A stretch of DNA of 64,000 nucleotides from Hoplostethus atlanticus (taxonomy: Eukaryota; Chordata; Actinopteri; Trachichthyiformes; Trachichthyidae). Position numbers and translations under genes: made by a program. This document shows, piece after piece, positions 52,266-64,000 of the stretch. The notes beneath the pieces are model-generated. The model ran no database searches. It was not told the DNA's origin and saw only the letters and a list, made by a program, of their open reading frames with translations. The stretch spans positions 9,821,501-9,885,500 of the forward strand of contig JAXDDX010000004.1 of assembly GCA_034670405.1 (NCBI GenBank), read 5' to 3'. Position 1 is the stretch's first letter. Each line of letters opens with the position of its first letter.

Positions 52266-54534
52266 TCGTTCCTTCAACCTTTGACCCCTGACCACCTTCC
52301 CCCCTCTTTAGAGAGAGTGTGTGTGCGCGTGTATGTGTGTGTATGTTGTCCCAGCTGTCATCTACCCGTCAAAACCAACACTTGAGAGAGAGAGATGTAC
52401 AACGACGGGCTCTTGTGGTGTTACGGGGGAGATAGGCGGTCGGTTCTAGCCACTGGAATGAGGTCCGATGTTGATTCATCCTCTAAAATGATCCTACACA
52501 TGACAGGTCTTATATTAGGTGATCTATATCCTCATAATGTGTTCATATCTGTGGTTATAAGCAACCTCTAGCACCGCAAGCCTCTCAAACAATGACAAAA
52601 AAAAAAATGAAGACAGACAGAATCCTGACTGACAGAACAGAAAACAATTATGTAAAGTCGTACTAAAAAAATTGAACATCCACAGAGGGGATTCCGTGTT
52701 TAAATTTGTATCTTACAAACACTGTACAGGGTAATACTCAACTGACCAGGTCCATGGACTCCATAGAAAGAAGAAACTCAAACTAACCCAAAACAGCTAC
52801 TCTCAATTTATCACTTCTGCACATGTCTGAAAGAAAGTTTATACACTTGGTTCCTTTTTCTCAGCTTCACCTTTTTTTTTTCATCTTCAGTTTTTTTTAC
52901 AATCAAGTTTGTTTTTTTCAGAGAGGAGGAGGAGCGTTGTGGAGGAGAGGCGAGACGGGGGTGAGCGTCTCTCAATTGAAATGCCAAGGAGCCAATGTGC
53001 AAAATCCCCTCCATTGGGCTCTCACTGGTCCGTTCCCTGACCAAGGTGAAGCCAGGTGAAGTTTCATCTTGTCTAATTTAAAGCCAGGATCGGTCTGAGA
53101 TAAAAATTCAGCAAGTCTACTCCGAACACAGCTCAGAACAGGGGAGAGATGAACAGAGAGAACCTCCCTGTGTTTGTACAACCATGACTGAAATCCATTT
53201 CCTCTGTTTCCCCTCACAACGCAGGGTAACCTAACGCTGACAACAGTCGATTAGTAGGACCATAGGTGATTTACTTTACTATTTAATTTAGGTTTTCTCC
53301 TCCAGCCTGCATTGCAGACTGCATGGTTCTAGGTTGTGGTCAGACTGCGACCTCGCTCTCTCTCAGGGTAAAGCACAGGGAGGCTTGATGTACAGTAGAA
53401 ACCTTCATTTAGATCTTAGCAGGTAACAGGGCGGGCGACACCCCTGGCGCAGGATCAGATCTCCTCTTATTTCGTTAATGCTAAAGTTTAACAACAGGCA
53501 GGGAGAGAGTCTGATCCCGCATCAGTCAGGGGCAACACCTATGTTGAAAACACTGCAAAACAATCAAAAAACGTACAGTATCATCTATCTGTTAAGTAAT
53601 GCTTGAACAAAATATCAAAACATACATTTAATTCACAAACGAGTATTTCTTAAGAAAAATGCAGTAAACGTCCGGGGGTAATAGCTCGACTTCTGTGTAG
53701 AGCGGTTCACTACGTTCTCCTCATGTCGGCTAGAGGAGACCTCATAGGTGCAGATCTAAGGTCAGCTTACAAATCGATATCCACCAACACAAGCCATAAA
53801 CTGTAGTGGAAAATAGAAATAGTGACACTGACTGCAGATCAGCATCTAGAGGCGGCTTTCTATACAGGTTGGCACAGCTGGAGTTTTGGCCAAAGGCTGC
53901 AGACAGCCATAGTGAAGACACAGGCGGAAAGACCCAGAGCCAAAGGCAGGATGTCTGTTGAGGGTTATTGAGTGGGAACATGCTAGCTAGCCCGGTAAAC
54001 AAAGGCTTTAGCCATTTGCTCCAGAGTGAGTATAACCCACCATGCTTTAGCACAGGTGGATTAGAGGGCAAAGCTCTCTCGGTGGTTCGACTCGCCTCAG
54101 ACCTGGTGAAATTTTAACTTCCACCAAAGAAGCACTTATTTAGCTCGATGGGATACCGGGACACTTCTGACATGACTGGCCGGAGTGTCCAGTACCCAGT
54201 TGGTTGGCCACGCGCATCCTCCCATTCCCTGCCTTAGTACAGCCGTTCATCCTTTAACCAAACCCTCGTTTCACACGAGGTCAACTCCGCACAGGAACGC
54301 TTTACTCTAGTACTTACTGTATGTAGGTTCCTACTGATTCATATCCAAATCCCTTTTCAAGTTAAGCTGACACTTGTAGTTAATTTACCAGCATATGTGA
54401 ATACTACCAGAGCACCTCGGATCATACTCAATGATATACTGATCTCGGCCACTGTGAGCACGTCATACCTGCCCCCTAGCTGTGGCTCCGGAGTATGGCG
54501 CTTTTCCAGAGTGGCTATTTTGGGTGGGAGAGTG

Positions 54535-54767
54535 TGTGTGTATGTGCGTGTGTTTCTATGTGTGTGTGTGTGTGTATTAGATGCAGAGAGCAGAGCCCTA
54601 AGCTGGTGCAGGGTGAGCCACTGGGAGTGTGTGTGTGTGTGTGTACAAAGGGGGAGGTCTGAGGATCAATCTATGTACTGTATGTGTATGTTTGTGTGGT
54701 GTGCGTGTGCGTATGTGTGAATGTATGAATTTATGTACCTAGGTAAGTGTATTTTTTATGTGTGTGT

Positions 54768-54799
<32 letters not shown>

Positions 54800-54800
54800 C
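54535..54800. repeat. GT-rich simple repeat cluster
   Basis: Several GT tracts (54557-54575, 54628-54644, 54757-54798) lie just after the gng7 stop on its transcribed strand. Confidence 0.85.
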
Positions 54801-54824
54801 TCGGGCAGGAGGAGAGGAGCGCGG

Positions 54825-55266
54825 CTATAGGATGATGCAGGGCTTCTTGTCCTTGAAGGGGTTTTCAGAGGTGGGCACCCCAACCAGCAGAGGGTCGCTA
54901 CGAGCATGCTGCTCACAGTAACTCATCAGGTCTGCTGCTGCTTTAGACACCTGAAAGGAGGGAGGGAGGGAGGAGAGAAAGAGAGAGGGAGATAAGGGAG
55001 GACAGCAGGAGTAGGGAGGGAGCAAGGAGAGAGGAAGAGCAGGGAAAGACAGAGAGAAAGAAAGAAGGGAAAGTGTGGGAAAGAGGGGAGAAAGAGAGAG
55101 GTCAGACACAGATGAGCAATCACACACACACACACACACACGCACACACACACACACACGGTAGTAAAGTGTCATCATACTGCACCTTAATGCGTTCGAT
55201 CCCCGCCTCAATCCTCAGCTGTTCCACCAGTTTCCTGGCGTGGGCGATATTATTAGTGGTAGACAT
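54825..55266 (-). CDS. gng7: Guanine nucleotide-binding protein gamma-7 subunit
   Basis: Two coding exons, 55266-55186 and 54950-54825 (stop TAG at 54827-54825), encode 68 residues, exactly the family length. The protein starts [20 protein letters not shown], continues [20 protein letters not shown], and ends [16 protein letters not shown] is a CAAX box with Leu at the end, so geranylgeranylation is expected. It differs from human GNG7 at only a few positions. G gamma-7 pairs with G beta and, in mammals, with G-alpha-olf in striatum, at the inner face of the plasma membrane. The donor GTGCAG after the first coding exon is weak, but its position matches the conserved intron. The coding exon reaches up to an acceptor at 55302. 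Confidence 0.96.
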
Positions 55267-55303
55267 ACTGATCCATCAGAAGACACCAACACAGGAGAAA
55301 ACT

Positions 55304-55304
<1 letters not shown>

Positions 55305-55359
<55 letters not shown>
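55305..55359. repeat. (GA)n microsatellite at gng7 splice acceptor
   Basis: A pure GA tract on the plus strand, so it is the CT polypyrimidine tract just upstream of the gng7 coding exon acceptor (CTGTCAG) on the transcribed strand. Confidence 0.95.
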
Positions 55360-55361
<2 letters not shown>

Positions 55362-55601
55362 ATATGTCTAAAATGTACAAACCAAATATGCTGGTACATA
55401 TTACACATCTCCTGTAAAAAACATCAGTAGTAAATTCCACATCAATGGATAAGGTGCGAGAGAATATGTTCCAAAATGAACAACAAGAAAAAGTAAAAAG
55501 TAAAAAGTCTAATTTCTGATATAAGCTTTTCACTGTCTTTGGGTGACATCCTTGTATTAGTGAAGACCTCAAACTCGAACTTGAACTTTCATAGTAGTAC
55601 A

Positions 55602-55651
<50 letters not shown>

Positions 55652-55652
55652 C

Positions 55653-55707
<55 letters not shown>

Positions 55708-55763
55708 CGATCGATAGATAGATAGATAGATCGATAGATCGATAGATCGATAGATAGATAGAA
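55602..55763. repeat. (GATA)n array with GATC interruptions
   Basis: About 40 tetranucleotide units, mostly GATA, with GATC units clustered at the right-hand side. It lies in a gng7 5' intron. A (CA)n tract follows at 55838-55870. Confidence 0.97.
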
Positions 55764-55836
55764 AGAAATGTGGCAGTTTGTTATTCAAAGTAATATCCTT
55801 CACTCATGCTAAAGATTTTAACAAGCTAATAAAATG

Positions 55837-55872
<36 letters not shown>

Positions 55873-55916
55873 GCATACAAGCAAACACACACACGTGACT
55901 ATATATAGAGCGTTAC

Positions 55917-56085
55917 CTGATTGATGGTGTGCAGATAGGGGTCTGCTCCGTGTGTGTGACCACCGGTGTGAGTCGATAGAGAGGTGAGCTGGGCGGTGCT
56001 GGGACGGCCGACAGTAGTTACCAAGTCACAACCACAGAGCTGGAGAGTAGCTGAGCTCACATTGGCTTGTCTCTGTCTCTGTGTG
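55917..56085 (-). other. Possible gng7 5' UTR exon
   Basis: On the minus strand ATCAATCAG then GTAACG is a usable donor at 55917, and a CACACAG acceptor occurs near 56085. GNG7 genes have non-coding upstream exons, so this is a reasonable candidate, but nothing in the sequence proves it. Confidence 0.3.
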
Positions 56086-56638
56086 AGGGGACACAGGTGA
56101 GCAGAACAGCTAAGTGACAGCAGGGAAGCGTATATCACAAAGCGAGGCTACTTGACATGACTTCATACATTTCAAAGTTTTAGCTCCTCATCTTTCTGGG
56201 GACCCCCTGGAACCACCTCAAAAAAGTAACTCTATATTCACATTTCAGCAGAAGACAAAAAAACTGCAAGCATTTTGTAATTAAAGGGATACCACAAGTC
56301 CCTATAATTGCATTTTCTTTCAACTCTTAAATGTGAAGTAAAATCCCTGTAGTGTGCAAAACCGATGATTAAAAACCTCTCTGCCCCTCTGTAACTGTCT
56401 ATTACTTCCTCTCTAGCAGTACATGGATGTTCTTCTTTTTCCAGAAGCACATCCACCTGCCAGTATATGTGATGAAAACACACACACACACCCGTTCTCT
56501 ACATACTATAAACGTTTTATGACTGTGTCCCTCACTCTGTCCCTGTCTCTCACCCTCTCTCCCGGGAGGAGAGTCCTGCTTTAATTACTCCTGCTGTGGA
56601 GTAGCTCAGAGATTCATGTCTGTAATTAGGCCTTTTGT

Positions 56639-56642
<4 letters not shown>

Positions 56643-56697
<55 letters not shown>

Positions 56698-56756
56698 GAG
56701 AGATAATTTCATCAGGCATAATAATGGAAGTCTCTATCACTCTCTTCCTTAATTTC

Positions 56757-56826
<70 letters not shown>
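56643..56826. repeat. (GT)n, (CT)n and (CA)n tracts
   Basis: GT at 56643-56694, CT at 56755-56796 and CA at 56797-56826. From 56150 to 57960 nothing coding is supported; the 82-residue frame at 57274-57522 has no domain. Confidence 0.9.
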
Positions 56827-56829
<3 letters not shown>

Positions 56830-57736
56830 TTTGTGTTACTGTACTTGTGATCCCCTAACTGTATCCTAAACTAACCGGGAGAGTCACCAATCTCCTTCCT
56901 CAGAGTCACTTGACCAGCAGCATCGCTTACAGCCCACAGAAGAAATATATGACCAGTTTAGCTCCAAAACGAGACACTATGTGATAAAAAAAAAACCTAC
57001 CAAGATAAATGATAGCACAAGATGATGTTTCAACTTGCACTTTTACAGACCGGATCCTCTCTGCATTTTAGAGATTAAATAATGAACCTCACTTAATGAT
57101 TTTGTTCAGAAATTGACACATAGAACTTTGGAATATAACTATTATCACATGTAAGCAATCAAACTTGGTTGTAACTCACTAGGACTGCACAACTCTAAGA
57201 AAAATATCACTGAAACATTTGTTTTTGCATTTAGGGCTATTATAAGCCTAGTGCCTTTGATTTCTTCAGCCTGTTGATTTTTCAAACTTTCTGCTATGGT
57301 GCATTCCGGGATGGGAGAAAGAAAGTGTACCCTGAAACCAGAGAAGGGATTTCTGCCGCCCTAGTCACAAATCTCTATTCATACACCAAATTTACGGGTT
57401 TTCTTGAAAACCGACGCTGGGAACCACAACCTATAATGTCAGTTTTCCTGGACTGGGCCAAAAGCATCACCAGAGATGGCCAGGCCAGGCCAGCCATTCA
57501 AGAGACACGCTCTCATCCATAAGACGCGCAAAAACGGTATCGATGTTTATTGATCCTCCAACCTCTTCAGCACCGATCGGGGTTGATAGGCCTTACAGTA
57601 CGTAGCCATGTCCTCCGCTATAGGCCCTGCTTGCTGCTCTACCGTGTGAAAACACAATGCGGGCATTTTGATGGATAGAACAGCATGTCCTCTCTCTCCC
57701 ATGGCTATCTACACCCGCCCCCCCCCCCCCACACAC

Positions 57737-57758
57737 ACGCGCGCACACACGCACACAC

Positions 57759-57813
<55 letters not shown>
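57737..57813. repeat. (CA)n microsatellite after poly-C
   Basis: A run of C (57720-57730) leads into imperfect, then pure, CA repeats. Confidence 0.95.
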
Positions 57814-57814
<1 letters not shown>

Positions 57815-57959
57815 GCAGACCCTGTGCACATATTATAGTCAGAGATATTTCACAAAGTGTAGACCAAACTAGACCGCTCCTGGTCTGCAAATAGGCCCTG
57901 GTTGTTAGCTGTGGGAGCAGGGTGGTGACATGTTTTTAGGGAGGCAGGCTCCAGCAGCC

Positions 57960-58430
57960 TATATAAACCCATCCAGCGACAATGGGTACAAGACCGGAGC
58001 GCGTGCCTTTATGTTCCGCTATTATGCAAATTGAACAGCATAGGCCTACTTCAGTATAAAATCCAGAGGTTTGAACACTGTCGATACTGTGGCTCGTGCG
58101 TCCTCAGAGTCCAGTCAAGCTGTAGGAAATCTTCCACTGACCCTGTCCCCGGTCCTCCCCACCCTCTCTGCCGGCAAAGGGTTGGGGAAATCCGGATTCG
58201 TGACACCGTTGAAGCCCTCTCAGCTGCAGCCGCCCTCGGTGACGAAAACCCGGGGTTGCAGAAGCGCACAGACGCGTTACAATTATTAGACACAGGAAAA
58301 AAACCCCGAATATCTCCAAACTCACCTCCGAATGCGCTGTATTGGTGATTTAAAGGGCCAGATCCGCTGGTTTCTCACCCTCTCTGCTCGTTCACTCCCC
58401 GTCTTTACCGAGCCAAACGCCTCCCCCTCC
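57960..58430. promoter_or_regulatory. GC/CpG-rich patch with TATA-like box; possible gng7 promoter
   Basis: CTATATAAACC at about 57959 and a GC-rich, CpG-containing stretch 58060-58420 stand out from AT-rich surroundings. It lies upstream of gng7, so it could be the gng7 first exon and promoter, or that of an unseen transcript. No conserved protein is encoded. Confidence 0.3.
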
Positions 58431-58532
58431 GTTACCAGTGTCTGTCCACTCCTCTATCCCCCTCCCTTTCTCCCTCTCCGTTCTCTCCCTCCCTCCCTTC
58501 CTCCCTCCGATCTGGTGACAGCAGCTTTAACC

Positions 58533-58835
58533 CAGGGGCTCCCAAACATTTTCATTTCAAGGACCTTCAAATAAGATCCACATCACACTACGGACCCTCA
58601 TTTCATAAGAATACATCCCTTATCTGAGGAGATTTTTGTGTTTGGTTATGGTTTAGTATAAAAATTGCATGTCTGTCTGTACTGTATCAGTCACCCCTGG
58701 ACATCCTCCCATTGTGTTCGTCTTGTAGATGAAATAATAGTGAATTTGTACTAATCTTAATTTTGCTGGGGATCCTCTGGCACCTCCTGTAGAACCCCTG
58801 GAGGTCCCTGGACCCCAGTTTGGGAACTACCGTGG
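58533..58835. mobile_element. Old hAT-like element
   Basis: The left end CAGGGGCTCCCAAACATTTT and the inverted right end CACGGTAGTTCCCAAACTGG share a hAT-like pattern and an inner AAGGACC/AGGGACC. No target duplication is visible. A related motif, TTTGCTGGGGATCCCCTGGA, recurs at 58938, and TCTGGGGACCCCCTGGAACC at about 56195. Confidence 0.5.
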
Positions 58836-58839
58836 AATA

Positions 58840-60180
58840 GATAGACCTGACAGCCCTACTTTTAAAATAAAGATATGAAATACTCATGCTGTCAATATGT
58901 AAGCTTGTAATTATTTAAATAATAGTGAAATTGGGCTATTTATTTTGCTGGGGATCCCCTGGAAACCCCTCACATTGGTGCCCGCACATAGAGGACCACT
59001 GGCCTCCTTGAAACTTGATATTCACTCTGAGACAGGAGCATATTCTGGGGGGAAAAATGACTGGATCCTTTCCCCCGCAGATATGAATGGCTGCATGTTA
59101 CCAGCTGATCTAATATCTGATCCGTTTATCCCAACATGACAAACGAGTGGCTACTAGCTCAGATGCAAAAATCAGATTTCAAAATATATAAAATATATAC
59201 AAATACTTATATTTGTACATGATTATATTAATTTGAAATATATTTTGAGTGGCCGGTATAGGCTAGATTTTGCATACACTTATAGATATTTTTGTGGTCA
59301 ACAGGAAGAAACGAGTTTCCAGTGTTTCAAATATATTTTTGGACATTTTTGTGCATTTTGAAAACAAATATTGAGTTAGGTGTGTTTCGGGACAGAATAA
59401 AATAAATCAAAGCATTTTCATTCCTCTTACAATTCTCATGATTCCATAACGCAACCAACTCCATGTTCAGGCCCACCTGCGGCCAGCATGTCATGTAGTC
59501 TTGACATACACATCTGGACCTGTGCCGTGCAGTAAAATGGCACTGTACTACATGAACACAGCACACTGCAGTGCCACACGATGGCGCCAGTAGCCAACGT
59601 GTATTTTTTTGGCTTCTCCAGGGAGGTGTAGGCCGCTCCTTCTATTCCTGGCAGGCCCGGTACAAACATGCATCCTCCGTTTTCGCCGAACTCCTCCACA
59701 TAGAGATATATTTACTGCATAGCGCATGATTGTTGAGTGTTTAGTGTATGAATCATGTCTATTTTCGACCATAAAACGCACGTTTAATAGGCCTCCCTTC
59801 TCCATGCCCAAGCATATGAAGGGCCTGCTTGTGCCAAAGGTGTAACATATTTAATCTTACTTTAATTAAAGGTGTTTGTAAAGCTTAATGTTGGAGAAGC
59901 TTGGCAATACTGACAATATTGAAAAAATAGGTATATTCACTGTTAAAATCATGCTGATTTGATACAGGGGGTTGCACACACATGCACAGATACACATACA
60001 TACATGTCTGCAGCCCTAGGTCTTCTTCACAGTGTCAACTTCATGGAAACCTTTTCCAGCTGCTTATTATAGCCACAGGAGAGCTATTTATAACTCAGAG
60101 GGAGAGAGGAGAGAGAGAGAGAGAGAGAGTATACCGCATTGGCCTCATTTCCACTGAAGTGTGAAATTATGCTGATGTCT
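58840..60180. other. Non-coding stretch
   Basis: AT-rich sequence with short ORFs only. The 87-residue minus frame at 59436-59699 has no domain or splice context. Nothing else is supported. Confidence 0.6.
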
Positions 60181-60199
60181 ATACGTTTCTCTTTCATTC

Positions 60200-60306
60200 T
60201 AAACCCTCTCTTTCTCACTCTCTCTCCCTCTCTCTCTCCCTGACTCTCCCCATCTTCCTCTTTCTCTCTCCACCTCCCTACTCCTCCCCTCCCATTCTTT
60301 CTCTCG

Positions 60307-60337
<31 letters not shown>

Positions 60338-60505
60338 TCTCTCCCTCTCTCCCCCGCCTCCCTCTCTTTCGCTCTGTCTTTACTTCCGTCCTCTCTCATC
60401 TCTCTCTCTCATCTCCCTCCCTCTCTCTTTCTCTCCCTCCCTTGTCCCTCTCCTGCTGTCTTTTCATCTCCCTCTCTCCCTCCCTCCCTCCCTCCCTCTC
60501 TTCTG
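60200..60505. repeat. (CT)n-rich low-complexity block
   Basis: About 300 bp of CT, CCCT and TCTC repeats, which generates long Arg/Glu-rich frames on the minus strand that are not genes. Confidence 0.9.
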
Positions 60506-60769
60506 TGATGTGCTGTTGTAGAGGCAGCATCTATAGTCTCAGCTGTGAGAACTACAGTAGATTACAGCACAGCGTCGCATCACGCCCACCTCTCATCCAC
60601 CGAGGCAGAGCTCTTCATTTTCTACTAAATCATGGAACCCCAATGACTCATGACTAAGAGACGTAGTGGCGCGTAGTGTTATTGTGGGTGCTGGCAGGCT
60701 TACCTTTGACCTATTAGGTTTTATATGGACTTTCCCTTGTGTCGAAACACCAGATGTCTAGAAGGGCAG

Positions 60770-60772
<3 letters not shown>

Positions 60773-60810
<38 letters not shown>

Positions 60811-61189
60811 CACAAGAGGATTATCTCATTAATATCCAGGAGAGGGTTGCTAGCCTTGAGCCTTTTCTTTCTCTATGTGTTATATTCCCCCGCCCGTCAT
60901 CCTCCACCCACTGACACAGACACAGACACAGACGCTGACACTGACACAGACACAGACGCTGACACAGACACAGACACAGACACAGACACAGACACAGACA
61001 CGGACACACACACGCGCAGCCTGGGAGACCTCTGTCTGTCGTAACGCGTCACCGTCCCCACCAGGGTCACACCACGCTCTGTTGCGACAACCATCGTCAA
61101 CGTCACAGTGTCTCCATAGCAACTGTGCCGGTCGGGCAGGCAGAATCCCTAAGCAGATGTTAGACTGTTAAGAGAGAGAGAGAGAGAGA

Positions 61190-61212
<23 letters not shown>
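60773..61212. repeat. Microsatellites: (GT)n, (GACACA)n and (GA)n(GT)n
   Basis: GT at 60773-60806; a hexanucleotide array of ACAGAC/GACGCTGACACT units at about 60914-61012; and GA followed by GT at 61170-61212. Confidence 0.9.
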
Positions 61213-61223
<11 letters not shown>

Positions 61224-61527
61224 CAGACAGCAAGAGAGGGAGACAGCGTGTGTATGTGTGTTTTTGTGTGTTTCCAGCATCTGTGTGTGTGTGAAATGTA
61301 TTGTCTTTACACTGTGAACACGGTAAGGAAAAAAATTACCCATCAAACCTCGGTCGTGCTGTGTTGGCAGCATAGCACAGTGAACCTACTGTAAGCATGG
61401 CGGTGAGGTTGAGTCATCATATAGCATGCAGGAGTCTCAGCTCTCACAGCCACAGTGACAAGCTAGCAGGAAGCTTAATTTAGAGGTGATAAATCAACGA
61501 GATGAGAGACATTCTTCAGTTCAGACT

Positions 61528-63115
61528 TTTATTAGGAAAATCATTTTGCAGATTTGATTATTATTATCATCTATATATGTTATTTTCAGTTATTCAGAGG
61601 ATGCATCAGCACAGTATATCTTAATAGGAAGACTATTGCTAGAATAAATATCTATACATCATAATTAGGTGAATAAAAAAAGTCCCAAACAGAAGAAAAA
61701 CAAACAAACAGAATAATTTACAAAAAACAACAAGTGCTAAAAACAAATATATCATTTGCAAAACCGAAGCCATAAATGCTGCTGAGGAATTTATTTAGAA
61801 AATACAAAGATGATTCACAGTTTGTGTCCTTGTTCTCATGCTGGCTGGAACACCAATAGGGACCATGCAGGAATGAGGGCCAAAGTGGTAGGATAGTACC
61901 AAACTACATTACCCACAATTCTCTATGCCCCGAAGAGACCCAGTCCGCAAACAGCTTGTGAAGATCTGAGGCAATCAGGCGCAATGTGATGTGAACAGGG
62001 ACAGCAATGTGAGCCTTAGTGGGTAATGGGGGTCAGTGGGAGCAAGATGGAGCTTTTGCCATTTCCGCCAGCCTCCATTCCCTCCCATTCTCCAGTGCTG
62101 ATTTCCTCCAGATCCTCTGACATGAGACTTGTTTTCCGGACCGGGTTGGCTTGTTTTTCAGGGGCTGAACTAGACATAAGGATGCTAACCCGCCCTCATG
62201 GGTAGAAATGGAACATATCTTAGATGGACTAGAAAAACACAACTTTCCTGTGTATTCAGATTCTACCGACTGCCCTTTTTTTTTTACCATTACGGGGTAA
62301 CGTTTCCCATCCTGCTAGGGAGGAACACCTACAAACTGTACTTCCTTTGCTGTATAAGACTTTTCAGTGCCCTGTTACCTTCTATTTGACACTGATTGCA
62401 AAGAACTGAGGTGTATTTCCCTTGGTCCCCAATCCAAACTTGGAATTGCCGTTGGCGTAGATTTCCCCTATTGATGGCAATCAGATGTTTGCTTGGGGGG
62501 AAAATTACAACGTACTTTGCGAAGGCCCCGAGTTATTATGATCTGATGGCAACTTTACATTAGGTAACCCTCTTATTGGTCTGTCACCTCCGAAAGGGTT
62601 CTGATTGGACGCTTTGACTGCTCAGCCAGTGGTGTAAGAGGGAATCTTTCACCATAGTATCCTTTACTCTCTGCACAAACTCACTCTACTCTCTCATCTC
62701 TGAAATATTAAGTCCTCTGAACACTATTTACAAGTATCTACAATCAGATGGGAACAGGGTTGGGCTTCAATCTGTTTCAAATTCAACCGACCAGCAAACA
62801 CACAAAAAAAAATGTCATCATAAGGAGTCTGTTGAATAGAAAGGGACTGAGCCCCAACCCAGAATGTGGGAATGGACAGAGGATGTATGGAGTTGTAATG
62901 CCGACAGTAGTGCCTCTATCATAGTGGGTGGACATAGTGCACAAAGTTTCACTGACCAGCAAAGTCTGCTCAGGCCTGTGCGAATGTAATGTGTGTTTGT
63001 GTGTGTGTGTGTGTGTTATTCACGCCAGCATAGAGTCTGTCTATTTTGCCTCCATGCCTGCTGTGTATATTTCTGTGTGTTTGTGTACCTGACTGTCTGT
63101 ATGCATGCATGGATG

Positions 63116-63153
<38 letters not shown>

Positions 63154-63269
63154 TCTGTTTGTAGGAGTCTGTACGTGAGTGGGCAGTGCAGGATGACTCA
63201 TGCAGAATGTGTAGGCATTCTCCACAGGAAAGCTTCAAATATCTGACAGATACTTCATAAAATGGCATA

Positions 63270-63347
<78 letters not shown>

Positions 63348-63990
63348 CAAGCGTGAAAGAATGCAAATATGTGGTTGTATACACACAAACACTCAAAAGC
63401 ACACACATGCACTCACACACCCATACACACCCATACACACACGCAAACACACACAGAAAGCAGTAGTAAATAACGGCCATTGACAAATGAGATGAGACAA
63501 GCCACGGGAGGATGGGGACAGAAGTGTCTATCCTGATTCACGCCAGCATAGAGTCACACAGTCCATAATCACACACTGAAAGTCAATGGACACTCACACA
63601 CTCCCATGCACGCTCACACTCTGCAACACACAATGTACACTTGTATACTCCCATCTTCCTTCACACCCGCCCAAGTATACTAGCACATTTGAGTGCTATG
63701 CAGTCCGTCGTTAGTGCAAATGCACACCATATTGTTACACGGTTTCTACTAATAGCACAGCTCTCTATTCATTCCAGCTTATTCTCCACGCTGCACTTGC
63801 ATGCTGTTTCATTGTTCCCCCTCCCCCCCCTCCCTCCTTACATCATGTTCCACAAGGGACCATGGACAAAGATAGTCTCCTTTTAGACATCAGCAGAACA
63901 ACAGATTGCACAAACATGCTTTTACAATACGGTGTTGCATGATGCAACCAGATGTGCCAGGCTGATATTTATGCAGCGTGTGCACGGCCA
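61528..63990 (-). other. Possible 3' UTR of a minus-strand gene beyond the right edge
   Basis: An AATAAA on the minus strand (TTTATT at 61528-61533) is followed to the right by sequence with no splice pattern or coding frame, as expected for a long 3' UTR. Simple repeats inside: GT at 63118-63151, CA at 63272-63345. In human the gene after GNG7 is DIRAS1, but nothing here identifies it. Confidence 0.25.
63272..63345. repeat. (CA)n microsatellite
   Basis: About 36 CA units; with flanking CA-rich sequence to 63455. Confidence 0.95.
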
Positions 63991-64000
63991 CTGCCTGCAG

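Larger units (their letters stand above)
49990..54824 (-). other. Probable long gng7 3' UTR
   Basis: On the minus strand there is no exon between the gng7 stop and an AATAAA (plus-strand TTTATT at 49990-49995). This would make a 3' UTR of about 4.8 kb; the human GNG7 3' UTR is also several kb. It contains a tRNA-like SINE fragment at about 52185-52262 and scattered GT tracts. The exact end is uncertain, since other weak signals exist. Confidence 0.4.

Noticed and set aside
57274-57522. 82-codon plus-strand frame in the gng7 upstream region
   Set aside because: Looks less random than others (YPETREGISAALVTNLYSYT), but I recognise no family, and there is no splice or promoter evidence.
60199-60399. 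Arg/Glu-rich 66-codon frame
   Set aside because: Pure CT/GA low complexity.

Overview
The window looks like a piece of a ray-finned (teleost-type) fish chromosome. Genes are multi-exon with GT-AG introns of about 70 bp to 2 kb. CA/GT, GA and GATA microsatellites are dense. There are tRNA-derived SINEs with a fish-type tail and several short inverted-repeat DNA transposons. No bacterial or viral gene organisation is visible. The gene set (shd, yju2, gadd45b, gng7, map1s, plus a theg-like gene) belongs to the conserved block that corresponds to human 19p13. The species cannot be named from the sequence.

Layout, left to right. On the minus strand: the first five coding exons of a class I cytokine receptor (1-3476, running off the left edge; WSQWS motif seen); a theg/spmap2-like sperm microtubule-associated gene (6013-8364); an orphan Arg-rich first exon (10129-10293); an unrecognised two-exon coiled-coil gene carrying an in-frame TAG (11088-11967); shd, an SH2 adaptor (15499-20131); and yju2/ccdc94, a spliceosomal step-1 factor (21840-24972). 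On the plus strand: a complete three-exon CART neuropeptide precursor (27089-28236); map1s, ten exons with one apparent 1-nt frameshift in the large exon (28726-37315); an IFI44-like interferon-response GTPase with an ISRE upstream of its 5' UTR exon (41159-44353); and gadd45b (45884-47401). On the minus strand again: gng7, the G-protein gamma-7 subunit (54825-55266), probably with a 3' UTR of almost 5 kb and 5' UTR exons upstream. From 57 kb to the right edge I see no coding exon, only simple repeats, an old hAT-like element, a GC-rich patch near 58.1-58.4 kb, and what looks like the polyadenylation end of another minus-strand gene near 61.53 kb.

The genes do not form one pathway. They are linked by ancestry: CART next to a MAP1 gene mirrors CARTPT-MAP1B on human chromosome 5, and GADD45 next to a G-gamma gene mirrors GADD45A-GNG12 on human chromosome 1. 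So the block is probably a set of whole-genome-duplication paralogues. I found no convincing undescribed system. The best leads are the frameshift in map1s, the stop codon inside the coiled-coil gene, the ISRE/5'-UTR-exon layout of the IFI44-like gene, the uncertain splice in the theg-like gene, and a 674-bp inverted-repeat element with terminal TTAA and internal 21-bp repeats.
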